A program made the translations under genes and the position numbers. DNA of 64,000 nucleotides, taken from positions 16,169 through 80,168 of the forward strand of contig CAKOPW010000007.1 of assembly GCA_934101115.1 (NCBI GenBank), written 5' to 3'. Every line of letters begins with the position of its first letter. Within the stretch, counting starts at the first letter, position 1. Origin of the DNA: an uncultured Bacilli bacterium (GTDB lineage Bacteria > Bacillota_I > Bacilli_A > RF39 > UBA660). Under the pieces are notes generated by a model that worked only from the letters and a program-made list of their open reading frames with translations, was not told where the DNA came from and ran no database searches. Positions 18,237 through 26,809 of this stretch are shown here, one piece after another.

Positions 18237-18258
18237 AAAAAAGAAATCAAACGATTTC
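18237..18258 (-). terminator. Terminator after the C45 acyltransferase gene
   Basis: On the minus strand GAAATC-GTTT-GATTTC is followed by six Ts, about 20 bp after the stop codon. Confidence 0.8.
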
Positions 18259-18278
18259 CATAATAAGCAAATTTCTTA

Positions 18279-19298
18279 TTAATTATCAATATTATAATCT
18301 AAGCATATCTTTTCTCCAATTGCATAGATATCTAAAATAACTTTTTTGCTATATTCAGTATCATAAGAAAAATTAAAAATAGTTTGATATGGATCTTTTT
18401 TTGTTTGTAAAATTGATTCAAAAAACGTATCATCCTCAGATCTATAATTTAATATATTTTTAAGATCACTTAAATTTTCTATATCACTACTTAAAAGCAA
18501 TTCTCTTGCCTTTTCATATCTAAAACAACTATTTGAGCCATCATCTAGCGAAGGATTATTAATGTATTTACCACGAAGGAAATGATTAGAATGTACAAAA
18601 AAATCATCAATATAATAAACGTCAATTTCATCATTATATACTTCAACTGATACAGCTATATTCTTATTTATATCAAGTGCTGTTACATGATAACCTGAAG
18701 CATTTTTTATTTCCTTACACCTTTTTATTAAATCATCAATTGAAGACGCTTCTGCTATATGTCTTTGAGAAAAATATCTAGGAGTATAATTATCTTTTAT
18801 GTCATCATCATGACAATAGTTAATTGTTTTCACAATTCCATAACTATTAAAACTAACTCCATTTCCAAACGGCATATTGTACATATCATTAGTTACAAAC
18901 CAATTTTTATCATCAATTTTTACCTTGCTTAAGCAAAAATTTCCTTCGATATAATCGTCATCTTCATTATGAGAAATCATAAAATTCCCATTCTTTTTTC
19001 TATAAACTATAGTTGTACAATGTTCGAAATTCAAATCCATTATTTCAGGACACATAACAGAAAAATAGACTAAGTGATCAATATTTAATCCATCTGCTTT
19101 ACCAATAATTTCTTCATAATATTTAGGAAATTCATTCTTTAATTTATTAAACTGATATTCAACCCTCTCTTTAATTGAAGTGTTAGAATATAATTTTTTC
19201 TTAATACTTTCAATATCAATATTTAACCTTTCTCTAAAAAATTCCCCAGATTTTTTACCATTTTCATAAGGCGTACCATCCAAGTCAAGTATTTTCAT
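18279..19298 (-). CDS. Peptidase C45-like (acyl-CoA:6-APA acyltransferase / conjugated amide hydrolase type)
   Basis: 339 residues. The N-terminal helical part (YENGKKSGEFF) leads to the likely autocatalytic site EHCTTIVYR. Its Cys, followed by Thr, would become the N-terminal nucleophile, and NFMISHNEDDD follows, typical of C45 members. These Ntn hydrolases process penicillin-like, peptide or fatty-acyl amides. No penicillin genes are near, so the substrate is unknown. It has its own terminator. Confidence 0.78.
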   Translation of the reverse strand: MKILDLDGTPYENGKKSGEFFRERLNIDIESIKKKLYSNTSIKERVEYQFNKLKNEFPKYYEEIIGKADGLNIDHLVYFSVMCPEIMDLNFEHCTTIVYRKKNGNFMISHNEDDDYIEGNFCLSKVKIDDKNWFVTNDMYNMPFGNGVSFNSYGIVKTINYCHDDDIKDNYTPRYFSQRHIAEASSIDDLIKRCKEIKNASGYHVTALDINKNIAVSVEVYNDEIDVYYIDDFFVHSNHFLRGKYINNPSLDDGSNSCFRYEKARELLLSSDIENLSDLKNILNYRSEDDTFFESILQTKKDPYQTIFNFSYDTEYSKKVILDIYAIGEKICLDYNIDN

Positions 19299-19362
19299 AT
19301 TAATTTTCCTTTCTTTTTAAATTTTCATATTTAAGTCAAGATAATTATATCATATAGAAAAT

Positions 19363-19394
19363 AAAAAAAACGAGTTATATAAAATCAACTTGTT
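19363..19394 (-). terminator. Probable terminator after the gene at 19482
   Basis: On the minus strand AACAAGTT pairs imperfectly with AACTCGTT, followed by a run of eight Ts. One mismatch makes it weaker than the others. Confidence 0.6.
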
Positions 19395-19481
19395 TTATAG
19401 CTAAACAAAATTTTAATTTAAAAACTTCAAATTTTCACATTGATATCAGATCAGCTATGTAATTTAACTATTAATAATTTT

Positions 19482-20288
19482 TTATTTACTACTATCATTA
19501 TAGGCTTTAAGTTTCCTTAAAATATCCTGTCTTTCAGCAACTGTTAATTCAACTGATTTACTAACCGAATCATTATTAAATTTATGTATTTCTTTATCAC
19601 GTAAATAATAAATATTATTAACTTTAATAAAAGTATGTTCAAGAGAATCATAAAATACACATCTTAATTTATAAGAGCCATTTTCTTTAACCGAAATTAT
19701 ACCAAAATATATTACAGAATTTTTACTAACAGGTTGCAAATAAAGTTGTTGATATGCATATGAATACAAATCCGAATCCATATATATGACACCATTTTCA
19801 TCTGAACTAAAGTCATCATATACTCGAAAATCAACTACTGCATTAAAGGGCCTTTTTATTGCATCACTTTCTTCAGTCATAAGTTTTAATTCATCTAAAT
19901 TATCTTTATTGGCACTTATAACAGGATTACAATATTTTCTTCTTTGTATGTCGTAATCACTTAGTGAAGTTGAAATAAAAACTAAATTATTGGATATTTT
20001 TCCATAAAAATATGAACCAATACTTTTTTGCTTACCTAGTAATTGAAGGAGTTTAATATACGCTTCTTCACTGAAAATAATACGAACTCCTGAATATTCA
20101 TTTAAATCCTCTAAATCCACTCTATTTTCGCTGAATGAAGGAAAGATTTCCCTTTTATCCAAACTACTATTTATTTCTGTTATTGCTTTACTTGTTAAAA
20201 ATTTCATTGCTACCGCTCCAAACAAACATATCAATATTAACATAGCAATAATTAAAACACAATAATTATTTAAAAAGATTTTATTCAA
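19482..20288 (-). CDS. Hypothetical membrane-anchored protein, 268 residues
   Basis: One N-terminal membrane segment (residues 9-33) is followed by a soluble, probably extracellular domain. No family was recognised. Segments such as GVRIIFSEEAYIKLLQLLG and SIGSYFYGKISNNLVFIS faintly resemble a JAB/MPN beginning, but the metal-binding His-x-His is absent, so no function is assigned. It lies 34 bp after clpB and beyond a clpB terminator. Confidence 0.6.
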   Translation of the reverse strand: MNKIFLNNYCVLIIAMLILICLFGAVAMKFLTSKAITEINSSLDKREIFPSFSENRVDLEDLNEYSGVRIIFSEEAYIKLLQLLGKQKSIGSYFYGKISNNLVFISTSLSDYDIQRRKYCNPVISANKDNLDELKLMTEESDAIKRPFNAVVDFRVYDDFSSDENGVIYMDSDLYSYAYQQLYLQPVSKNSVIYFGIISVKENGSYKLRCVFYDSLEHTFIKVNNIYYLRDKEIHKFNNDSVSKSVELTVAERQDILRKLKAYNDSSK

Positions 20289-20308
20289 ATTTGATATAAC
20301 TACAATAC

Positions 20309-20331
20309 AAAAAGGATAACCTTAGTTACCC
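20309..20331 (-). terminator. Terminator after clpB
   Basis: On the minus strand GGGTAAC-TAA-GGTTATCC forms a hairpin overlapping the clpB stop, followed by five Ts. Confidence 0.75.
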
Positions 20332-22427
20332 TTAATTGTTACATCAAACTTGTCATCTTTATAATCAACTACCAAAGTAGAACCAAATTCAAGTTCGCCA
20401 TTGATTAGAACTTTAGCAATTGTCGTTTCAACAGTTCGACTTAATAAACGTTTTAGTGGTCTAGCTCCATATGTTACATCATAACCATTTTCTATCAAAT
20501 AATTACGTGCATCATCTGTAAGTTTAATATGGATATTATTATCTTTTAATCTATCTTCCATTTCATGAATTAATTTATCAAGAATACATTTAATGTTATC
20601 TTTAGTTAATGGGTTAAAGACAATTATTTCATCTATTCTATTAATAAATTCAGGTCTAAAGTATTTCTTAACGTCATTCATAACTTCACTTGTATTACCA
20701 TCTAAAATATGTTCACTTCCTAAGTTAGAAGTCATAATTATAATGGTATTTTTAAAGTCAACTGTACGTCCATTTGAATCTGTTACACGACCATCATCAA
20801 GAATTTGAAGTAATAGATTTAAAACTTCTGGATGAGCTTTTTCTATTTCATCGAACAAAACGATTGAATATGGATTTCTTCTAACAGCTTCTGTTAATTG
20901 ACCACCTTCTTCATATCCTACATATCCAGGAGGAGATCCAATTAAACGAGAAACACTGTATTTTTCCATGTACTCACTCATGTCAATTCGAATCATATGT
21001 TTTTCATCATCAAATAGTTCATAAGCAAGAGTCCTTGCAATTTCAGTTTTACCAACTCCAGTTGGACCTAAGAAGATAAATGAACCAATTGGTCTATTTG
21101 GATCCTTTATTCCACTTCTGCTTTTAATAATAGCATCACTTACAAGTTTTATTGCTTCATCTTGACCAATAACTCTTTTCTTCATATTTTCTTCAAGATT
21201 TAAAAGTTTTTCTTTTTCGCCACTAACTAATTTACTTATTGGAATATTAGTCCATTTGCTTATTACTTCAGCAATACTTTCGCTTGTAACTGTATCACTT
21301 AATATCTTGTTTTTTTCAAGTCCATTTAATTCAGCAAGTTCTCTTTCAAGTTCAGGAATATCACCATGACGAAGTTTAGCAGCTTTCGTTAAATCATACT
21401 CATTTTCAGCTTGTTCAAGGTCAAATTTAGCCTTTTCAATCTCTTTTTTCTTTTGTTTTATCTTATCATTAATACCTTTTTCTTTATCCCAAGCACTTCT
21501 TAATTCTTTTTCTTTTGCTTGTTTTACTTCAAGTTCTTTATCAATCTCTTCTACACGTTTCTTAGAAAGTTCATCCTTTTCTTTTTTAATTGCTTCCCTT
21601 TCAATTTGTAAACGCATAATCTCACGAGTTAAAGTGTCTAGACTTGTTGGAACTGAATCCATTTGAACACGAATTGTTGCACAGGCTTCATCAACAAGAT
21701 CTATTGCTTTATCAGGTAAGAATCTATCCGTAATATATCTATTTGATAAAGTAGCTGCTGTAATAAGAGCCTTATCTTGAATAGTAACACCATGATGAAT
21801 TTCAAATCTTTCTTTTAAACCACGAAGTATTGTTATAGTATCTTCTACACTAGGTGGAGCAACAATGATTTTTTGGAATCTTCTTTCAAGAGCACCATCT
21901 TTTTCAATGAATTTACGATATTCATTTAAGGTTGTCGCACCAATTACATGAATTTCTCCACGAGCAAGCATAGGTTTTAGGATATTTGAAGTGTCCATTC
22001 CACCTTCTGCACCAGCACCAACAATCATATGTATTTCATCAATAAACATGATTATTTGACCTTCACTCTTTTTAATTTCATTTAAAACGGCTTTTAATCT
22101 TTCCTCAAATTCACCACGATATTTAGCACCAGCAATTAAGCTTGCAAGATCAAGTTCCCAGATAGTTTTATCTTTTAAGCTATTTGGAACATCTCCTCTT
22201 ACAATTCTTAAAGCAAGTCCTTCAACAATGGCAGTTTTACCAACTCCTGGTTCTCCAATTAATACTGGATTGTTTTTTGTTTTACGAGAAAGTATACGAG
22301 TTATACTACGTATTTCTTCATCTCTTCCAATTACTGGATCAATTTTGCCTTTTCTGACATCTTCAATGATATTACGACCATATTTTTCTAAAACGTTTTC
22401 TTCTTTTTCTTCCATATTTGGATACAT
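20322..22427 (-). CDS. clpB: ClpB disaggregase lacking the N-terminal domain
   Basis: A heat-shock AAA+ protein that rescues aggregated proteins with DnaK. Two nucleotide-binding domains are visible: Walker A GEPGVGKT (residues 58-65) and GPTGVGKTE, with FIDEIHM and VLFDEIEKAH as Walker B. A charged coiled-coil M domain lies between about 260 and 370. The protein is 701 residues against about 860 for full-length ClpB and begins right at ENVLEKYGRNIIEDVRKGKIDPVIGRDEEI. The usual N domain is therefore missing, as in the short ClpB isoform. The gene begins 20 bp after a SigA promoter, has an AGGTGAT ribosome site, and carries a CIRCE operator. Confidence 0.94.
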   Translation of the reverse strand: MYPNMEEKEENVLEKYGRNIIEDVRKGKIDPVIGRDEEIRSITRILSRKTKNNPVLIGEPGVGKTAIVEGLALRIVRGDVPNSLKDKTIWELDLASLIAGAKYRGEFEERLKAVLNEIKKSEGQIIMFIDEIHMIVGAGAEGGMDTSNILKPMLARGEIHVIGATTLNEYRKFIEKDGALERRFQKIIVAPPSVEDTITILRGLKERFEIHHGVTIQDKALITAATLSNRYITDRFLPDKAIDLVDEACATIRVQMDSVPTSLDTLTREIMRLQIEREAIKKEKDELSKKRVEEIDKELEVKQAKEKELRSAWDKEKGINDKIKQKKKEIEKAKFDLEQAENEYDLTKAAKLRHGDIPELERELAELNGLEKNKILSDTVTSESIAEVISKWTNIPISKLVSGEKEKLLNLEENMKKRVIGQDEAIKLVSDAIIKSRSGIKDPNRPIGSFIFLGPTGVGKTEIARTLAYELFDDEKHMIRIDMSEYMEKYSVSRLIGSPPGYVGYEEGGQLTEAVRRNPYSIVLFDEIEKAHPEVLNLLLQILDDGRVTDSNGRTVDFKNTIIIMTSNLGSEHILDGNTSEVMNDVKKYFRPEFINRIDEIIVFNPLTKDNIKCILDKLIHEMEDRLKDNNIHIKLTDDARNYLIENGYDVTYGARPLKRLLSRTVETTIAKVLINGELEFGSTLVVDYKDDKFDVTIKGN

Positions 22428-22447
22428 ACTATCACCTCACAAGTATA

Positions 22448-22475
22448 ATTATACTCAAAAATTAGCACTTGTCAA
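22448..22475 (-). promoter_or_regulatory. clpB promoter with -35 inside the CIRCE loop
   Basis: -35 TTGACA (22475-22470), a 16-bp spacer, and -10 TATAAT (22453-22448). The -35 box lies in the spacer between the two CIRCE arms, so HrcA binding would directly block polymerase. Confidence 0.85.
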
Positions 22476-22488
22476 GTATGAGTGCTAA
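22462..22488 (-). promoter_or_regulatory. CIRCE operator (HrcA site)
   Basis: On the minus strand TTAGCACTC-N9-AAGTGCTAA. It matches the consensus TTAGCACTC-N9-GAGTGCTAA with a single change in the second arm. HrcA represses heat-shock genes from this element. CIRCE on clpB is less common than on groESL or dnaK. Confidence 0.93.
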
Positions 22489-22502
22489 TTATATAAAAAT
22501 AC

Positions 22503-22895
22503 TTATTTTGTATAGTTCCAAATACCTAATTTACCCTTAGCTGGAATAAATTCATCTAACACTTGGATATCACTTAAGACCCAAGCATACCTACCTTCCT
22601 CATACACGCCACAAATATATTCCTTATAATTATTTTTTTTCATATCTTCAACAAAAGATGGACTCATATAGATGCAATCCACAAGATTACATTTACAAAT
22701 AATATAACCATTATACATACTTCTTTTTCCCACTAAGTTAAGAAGATCAATTCTTTCTTTAATATTAACATTACCTAAAGATGCATGAATATAAAGTTCA
22801 CCTCGATAATTAGTCTTAAAACTTCTTGTTTCAATCATTTTATCTTTGTCCATTATAAGGGTTGCAAATGGTTCTTTTAAACTTAATACTTTCAT
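22503..22895 (-). CDS. ASCH-domain protein
   Basis: 130 residues. It begins VLSLKEPFATLIMDKDKMIETRSF and continues YRGELYIHAS, the canonical ASCH/EVE-like start, then CGVYEEGRYAWVL. ASCH domains bind RNA or modified nucleosides; some hydrolyse N4-acetylcytidine. It is downstream of a TetR remnant and convergent to nothing. A second ASCH gene at 17.8 kb is broken. Confidence 0.82.
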   Translation of the reverse strand: MKVLSLKEPFATLIMDKDKMIETRSFKTNYRGELYIHASLGNVNIKERIDLLNLVGKRSMYNGYIICKCNLVDCIYMSPSFVEDMKKNNYKEYICGVYEEGRYAWVLSDIQVLDEFIPAKGKLGIWNYTK

Positions 22896-22898
22896 AAT

Positions 22899-23042
22899 TT
22901 ATCCTTCTTTTATACATACTTTTATAATATTTATCATCTCTTCAACTGGTGTATCACAGTTATTTTTAATCAAAATTCCTATAAGAGCAACTATACCATT
23001 TATATAGAATGATAAAATATACTCTTTCATTTTAGTTGGAAC
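22899..23042 (-). pseudogene. C-terminal remnant of a TetR-family regulator
   Basis: Downstream of the membrane-protein gene one frame reads YDVPTKMKEYILSFYINGIV, then ALIGILIKNNCDTPVEEMI and a short tail to a stop at 22899. FYINGIVALI...TPVEEMINII is the usual C-terminal ligand-domain end of TetR/AcrR regulators. The DNA-binding half is missing: the frame is closed by a stop just upstream, inside the AT-rich junction with the preceding gene. An internal ATG could give a 43-residue peptide, but a gene remnant is more likely. Confidence 0.65.
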
Positions 23043-23043
23043 A

Positions 23044-23517
23044 TCATACTTTTTTTAAATATAGAATATATATTAAAGCCATTACAACTAAGTAATCATA
23101 AAAATATAGTTTATCAAACAACATAATCGAAAAAACAACTGTTACAATTAAAATTCCAATCTTAATAATTTTAGCAAATAAATTCCCATTTTTAGTTAGA
23201 TATACAAAATATGCCATTATTGGAGATAAAAATGCAAAGATTGTCCAACCTATTATAAATCTTTTACCATACACTCCATGTGTAATATATGCCGTTAAAT
23301 AATAAGTTAATAACATGCTTATTAAAAAAGCAAAAACATTTATCATCGCACACCATTTATTTTTACTATTTAAAGTTATCAAAACCACTATAAGTATATA
23401 AACTGAAATTGAAGAAAAAATATTACCTAACACTTCTGTATATATGTCAAACATTCTTATTACAAAACCAAATATCAGACCAACTATAATCATATTTAAA
23501 GGGTTAACTTTCTTCAT
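23044..23517 (-). CDS. Hypothetical integral membrane protein, 157 residues
   Basis: Five or six hydrophobic segments cover almost the whole length, with Lys-rich ends. No family was recognised. It runs directly into the TetR remnant, so the pair may once have been a regulator/transporter unit. Confidence 0.65.
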   Translation of the reverse strand: MKKVNPLNMIIVGLIFGFVIRMFDIYTEVLGNIFSSISVYILIVVLITLNSKNKWCAMINVFAFLISMLLTYYLTAYITHGVYGKRFIIGWTIFAFLSPIMAYFVYLTKNGNLFAKIIKIGILIVTVVFSIMLFDKLYFYDYLVVMALIYILYLKKV

Positions 23518-23627
23518 ATTATCACCACTACCATTTTAACATACAATTACTTTAATTATCTTATTTATTTTTGGTATTTAATTAATACTCACAGAATTTA
23601 CATCATGATTATATTTAATACATGCTA

Positions 23628-23656
23628 TTGAAAACATTTAAAAAAAATGCTATATT
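23628..23656 (+). promoter_or_regulatory. Promoter of a putative antisense RNA
   Basis: TTGAAA (23628-23633), a 17-bp spacer, and TATATT (23651-23656). It points into a hairpin terminator 60-90 bp downstream with no ORF between, as expected for a small RNA gene. Confidence 0.6.
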
Positions 23657-23662
23657 TTAATT

Positions 23663-23750
23663 AGTGAGAAACAAGATTTCTTTAAGAGACTGATGCTTAC
23701 CACATATTTGTGAATGCATCCTTATTCAGTAGAATAAAGATGCTTTTTTT
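23663..23750 (+). ncRNA. Putative type I antitoxin RNA
   Basis: A predicted transcript of about 88 nt, opposite the 3' region of the small hydrophobic ORF at 23755-23831. It ends in a hairpin (GCATCCTTATTC/GAATAAAGATGC, 23716-23743) plus seven Ts. It carries GATGCTTACCAC (23692-23703), identical to the 5' leader element of the minus-strand transcript and able to compete for its 3' complement. The boundaries are inferred from promoter and terminator only. Confidence 0.6.
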
Positions 23751-23754
23751 GCTG

Positions 23755-23831
23755 CTATAATAATTTTAAAATTATTGCTAGCAATATAAAAACGATTAAG
23801 TAAAATGTTCTTTATGATTATCTTTCTTCAT
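23755..23831 (-). pseudogene. Frameshifted small hydrophobic peptide gene (type I toxin-like)
   Basis: GGAGG at 23847-23843 precedes an ATG (23831). It reads MKKDNHKE and would stop after HFT. Two bases later another frame gives FYLIVFILLAIILKLL and a stop at 23755. Joined by a one-base indel the peptide is about 24 residues, with a charged head and a membrane-spanning tail like TxpA/Fst-type toxins. The leader contains ACCACTT (23897-23891), complementary to AAGTGGT beside the ribosome site. It also contains GATGCTTACCAC (23904-23893), complementary to GTGGTAAGCATC at 23703-23692. Confidence 0.6.
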
Positions 23832-23927
23832 TCGTACCACTTCCTCCGTACTCCTTTAACTAAACCCCGAATATTTAGTCTCTAGTAAGAAAGTGGTAAG
23901 CATCTTTTTTCCTGCTTCTCGAGTATT

Positions 23928-23956
23928 TATTTAAGCATAATTTTTTTATATTTCAA
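23928..23956 (-). promoter_or_regulatory. Promoter of the cryptic toxin transcript
   Basis: TTGAAA (23956-23951), a 17-bp spacer, and a TAAATA -10 (23933-23928). It would start transcription about 20 nt before the GATGCTTACCAC element. The -10 is non-consensus. Confidence 0.5.
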
Positions 23957-24033
23957 AACTACAAAATTTTAAATTTGGAGGCTCAGATTTTTAATATCTG
24001 TATTGATTTATATGCAAAACGTAAAAATTCGTC

Positions 24034-24065
24034 AAAAAAAAGCTACCAATTTTTAAGTTTGGTAG
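24034..24065 (-). terminator. Terminator after the MATE-kinase fusion gene
   Basis: On the minus strand CTACCAA and TTGGTAG pair across a 9-nt loop, followed by C and eight Ts. Confidence 0.85.
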
Positions 24066-24096
24066 TTTTAATACTTTTTTACAAAAAATTGTAAAT

Positions 24097-26073
24097 TTAT
24101 TTTTTCAAATTATTGATATAGTCAACTATAATATCTGCAGTTTTTTCTACTCCATATTTATCTACATTCAACATAATGTCATAATTACTAAAGTTTTTCC
24201 AATCAGTTCCCGTATAAAATTTATAATGTTTTTCACGTTCTTTATCAATCTTTTCTATTTCTTTTAATGCAGTTTTTTCTTTTAAACCATAATAAAGAAT
24301 TGCACGTTTTTCTTTAGAAGCAGGATCACTATAAAGGAATACCTTTATTAAATCTTTATTCTTTCTTAAAATGTAATCAGCACATCTTCCAACAATTACA
24401 CACGAATCCTTAGAAACGCTTTTAATTACTTTTTCTTCTGCTATATAAAGTAAATCATCATTATTATTAATATAACTTGATCCCTTTTTAGTTTGGTCAA
24501 TTGATTCAATATAATCAACATTTAAACCTGACTTTTTAGAAGCTAAGTTTATAATCTCTTTATCATAAAAAGGAATTCCTAATTTCTCTGATACAAGTTT
24601 TCCAACAAATCTTCCACCTGAACCATATTCACGGGATATAGCTACTATTACATGCTTTCCATCATAATTATTTGAAGCATTTGATTCAAGATTTATTTCC
24701 TTACTTTCTTTTATACCTAGTTTCTTATATTCACTTAATAATATAAATGAAGTTATTACAAAACAAATAGCATCCGCTATACAACCAGCATACATTACAC
24801 CATATAACCCTTTATTGAATACAAAAGCTAAAATTAGAGATATTGGGATAAGTAATATTATTTGTCTAATAAATGACACTGCAGTTGATTTAAATACATT
24901 TCCAACTGATTGAATAACAATACTAGTTGTCATCTCTAAAGCATTTAAACATATTACTAGCAAGAAACTATGACACATTAATTCAGCAAACTCCATGAAT
25001 AATTCATATGATGGATCAGTTGAACTTATAAATACTGATGCAAGTTCTCTAGGAAATAATATAAATATTATATTGAAAATAATTCCCACAATAAAATTGA
25101 TAATTAATACTTTTCTAATAGTTTCTTTTACACGTTCTTCATTTCCAGCACCATAATTAAATCCAATTATTGGTTGAGCCCCAATTGATATACCTAAAAC
25201 AGTAGAAATATACAAACTATTTATTTTAGATATTACTCCATAAACTGATAAAGGAATGTCTGAACCAAACTTAGTAGAAGCACCAAGTTTAGTCATCATA
25301 TTATTCATAAATACAAAAAGCACTAAAATTGTCATTTGAGTTATAAATGAAGATAATCCTAAAGATAATACTCTTAAAATGTCTTTATCAATTTTAAAAT
25401 ATTTTTTCTTTAATGTTACTGATTTAACTTTAAATAAATATGCAAATGCGATTATAAATGACACAACTTGTCCGATTACTGTGGCAATTGCTCCACCAGC
25501 AACTCCAAGATTGAAAACAAATATAAAAATTGGATCCAAAATTATATTGATAATAGCTCCAACAACCAACATAACCATGGAATATGCAGGCGATCCGTCT
25601 GCTCTTATAATGCTTGACATACTAGAATACATTATCATAAATGGAGCTCCAATTATAACAATTCTTCCGTAATCAACCGCATACTTATAAACACTTTCTG
25701 TACATCCAAAGAAATACACAAGTTTAGGAAGGAATATATATGCAATAATGCTTACAACAAGAGAAACAATAAATGTTAAAGTTATTGACGAACCAATACT
25801 CTTAGCCGCACTCTTTTTATCCCCTTCTCCTAGTTTTAATGATAAGTTTGCCGCTGCTCCATTTCCGATAAGTCCAGCTATAGCATTAAACATAATAACA
25901 AGCGGAAATATAACATTAGTTGCTGCATTTCCAAGTGTTCCAACACCCTTACCAATAAATATTTGGTCTACTATATTATAAACCGAGTTTATCAACATAC
26001 TGATAACACAAGGTATTGAAAAAGTTAATAATAACTTACTAATTTTTTCTTTACCCAAATTTAATTCTTTCAT
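24097..26073 (-). CDS. MATE efflux transporter fused to a cytidylate kinase-like domain
   Basis: 658 residues. The first ~455 form a MATE transporter (about 12 membrane segments; FSIPCVISMLINSVYNIVDQIFIG and QPIIGFNYGAGNEERV are diagnostic). Residues about 475-658 form a cytidylate-kinase-like domain with VAISREYGSGGRFVGKLVSEKLG, which looks like a P-loop variant. FYDKEII and CVIVGRCADYIL follow. MATE proteins export drugs or metabolites using Na+ or H+ gradients; the role of the cytosolic kinase-like domain is unknown. One uninterrupted ORF and a lone ribosome site at the MATE end argue for a true fusion. Confidence 0.9.
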   Translation of the reverse strand: MKELNLGKEKISKLLLTFSIPCVISMLINSVYNIVDQIFIGKGVGTLGNAATNVIFPLVIMFNAIAGLIGNGAAANLSLKLGEGDKKSAAKSIGSSITLTFIVSLVVSIIAYIFLPKLVYFFGCTESVYKYAVDYGRIVIIGAPFMIMYSSMSSIIRADGSPAYSMVMLVVGAIINIILDPIFIFVFNLGVAGGAIATVIGQVVSFIIAFAYLFKVKSVTLKKKYFKIDKDILRVLSLGLSSFITQMTILVLFVFMNNMMTKLGASTKFGSDIPLSVYGVISKINSLYISTVLGISIGAQPIIGFNYGAGNEERVKETIRKVLIINFIVGIIFNIIFILFPRELASVFISSTDPSYELFMEFAELMCHSFLLVICLNALEMTTSIVIQSVGNVFKSTAVSFIRQIILLIPISLILAFVFNKGLYGVMYAGCIADAICFVITSFILLSEYKKLGIKESKEINLESNASNNYDGKHVIVAISREYGSGGRFVGKLVSEKLGIPFYDKEIINLASKKSGLNVDYIESIDQTKKGSSYINNNDDLLYIAEEKVIKSVSKDSCVIVGRCADYILRKNKDLIKVFLYSDPASKEKRAILYYGLKEKTALKEIEKIDKEREKHYKFYTGTDWKNFSNYDIMLNVDKYGVEKTADIIVDYINNLKK

Positions 26074-26114
26074 TTTTTACCTACTTTCTTTTTTTGAGCC
26101 TTGCTCATTATAGC

Positions 26115-26156
26115 ACAAAAAAAATTCTTGTGTAAGTTTTTTTCAAGAATTTTTTT
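26115..26156 (-). terminator. Terminator after the UDG-like gene
   Basis: AAATTCTTG and CAAGAATTT pair around a 13-nt loop, with T runs on both strands. It ends the UDG-like gene and could also act on the opposite strand. Confidence 0.7.
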
Positions 26157-26158
26157 AA

Positions 26159-26809
26159 TTATTTGATTGAATTTATGATCCATTTTATATCTTCTATAGA
26201 TTTATCTATATTAAATCTTCCATTACCAACCGGATAATAAACCGAATAGAATTCAAAATCTTTATTATCAATAATTTTTATGAATTTTTCTTTTCGACAA
26301 AGAGAAACAGATATTTTCTTATCTAACACAATTGAACTAACTTGATTTCCAAATAGAATAATTACTTTAGGATTAACAAACTTTATTTCTTTTTCTAGTA
26401 AATGTAAGTACTCTCTAAAGACTTTATCAGGAAGAACTCTTGCATCAACTTGAGTACATTTACCCAAATTAGTAATAAAATACTTATGCTTTTTTACGTT
26501 TTCATAAACTTCTATAGCAAAATCATACGTCCACTCATTTCCTTTAATTGATCGAATCTTTTCATAAATATCATCATCCAACAATTCTACATCATGAAAA
26601 AGGGTCCATATATTTTTAGTACCTATCCAAGGAGACTTTAAACCTTTCCACTCTTTACTAGAAGCAATATTTCTGCCCGTTGGATTCATAAAAACAAAAC
26701 ATATATCAGGATTATCAATACATCCACCAAAATTAATAGAATCAAGGTTTTTATCACCATATTCATTTTGCAACTTATCATATTCCACTTTCAATTGTTC
26801 TAAGTTCAT
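26159..26809 (-). CDS. Uracil-DNA glycosylase-superfamily protein
   Basis: 216 residues. CFVFMNPTGRNIAS sits at the position of the UDG active-site loop. KYFITNLGKC, VNPKVIILFGNQVSS and a final FYSVYYPVGNGRF (the His of the usual HP motif is replaced) follow the UDG fold. Catalysis on uracil is uncertain because the first-motif Asp is replaced by Asn. The start overlaps the end of the upstream transporter gene by 32 bp, so the two are probably translated from one transcript. Confidence 0.75.
   Translation of the reverse strand: MNLEQLKVEYDKLQNEYGDKNLDSINFGGCIDNPDICFVFMNPTGRNIASSKEWKGLKSPWIGTKNIWTLFHDVELLDDDIYEKIRSIKGNEWTYDFAIEVYENVKKHKYFITNLGKCTQVDARVLPDKVFREYLHLLEKEIKFVNPKVIILFGNQVSSIVLDKKISVSLCRKEKFIKIIDNKDFEFYSVYYPVGNGRFNIDKSIEDIKWIINSIK

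Noticed and set aside
19482..20288. JAB/MPN peptidase assignment
   Set aside because: No His-x-His or downstream metal-binding pattern, so left as unknown.
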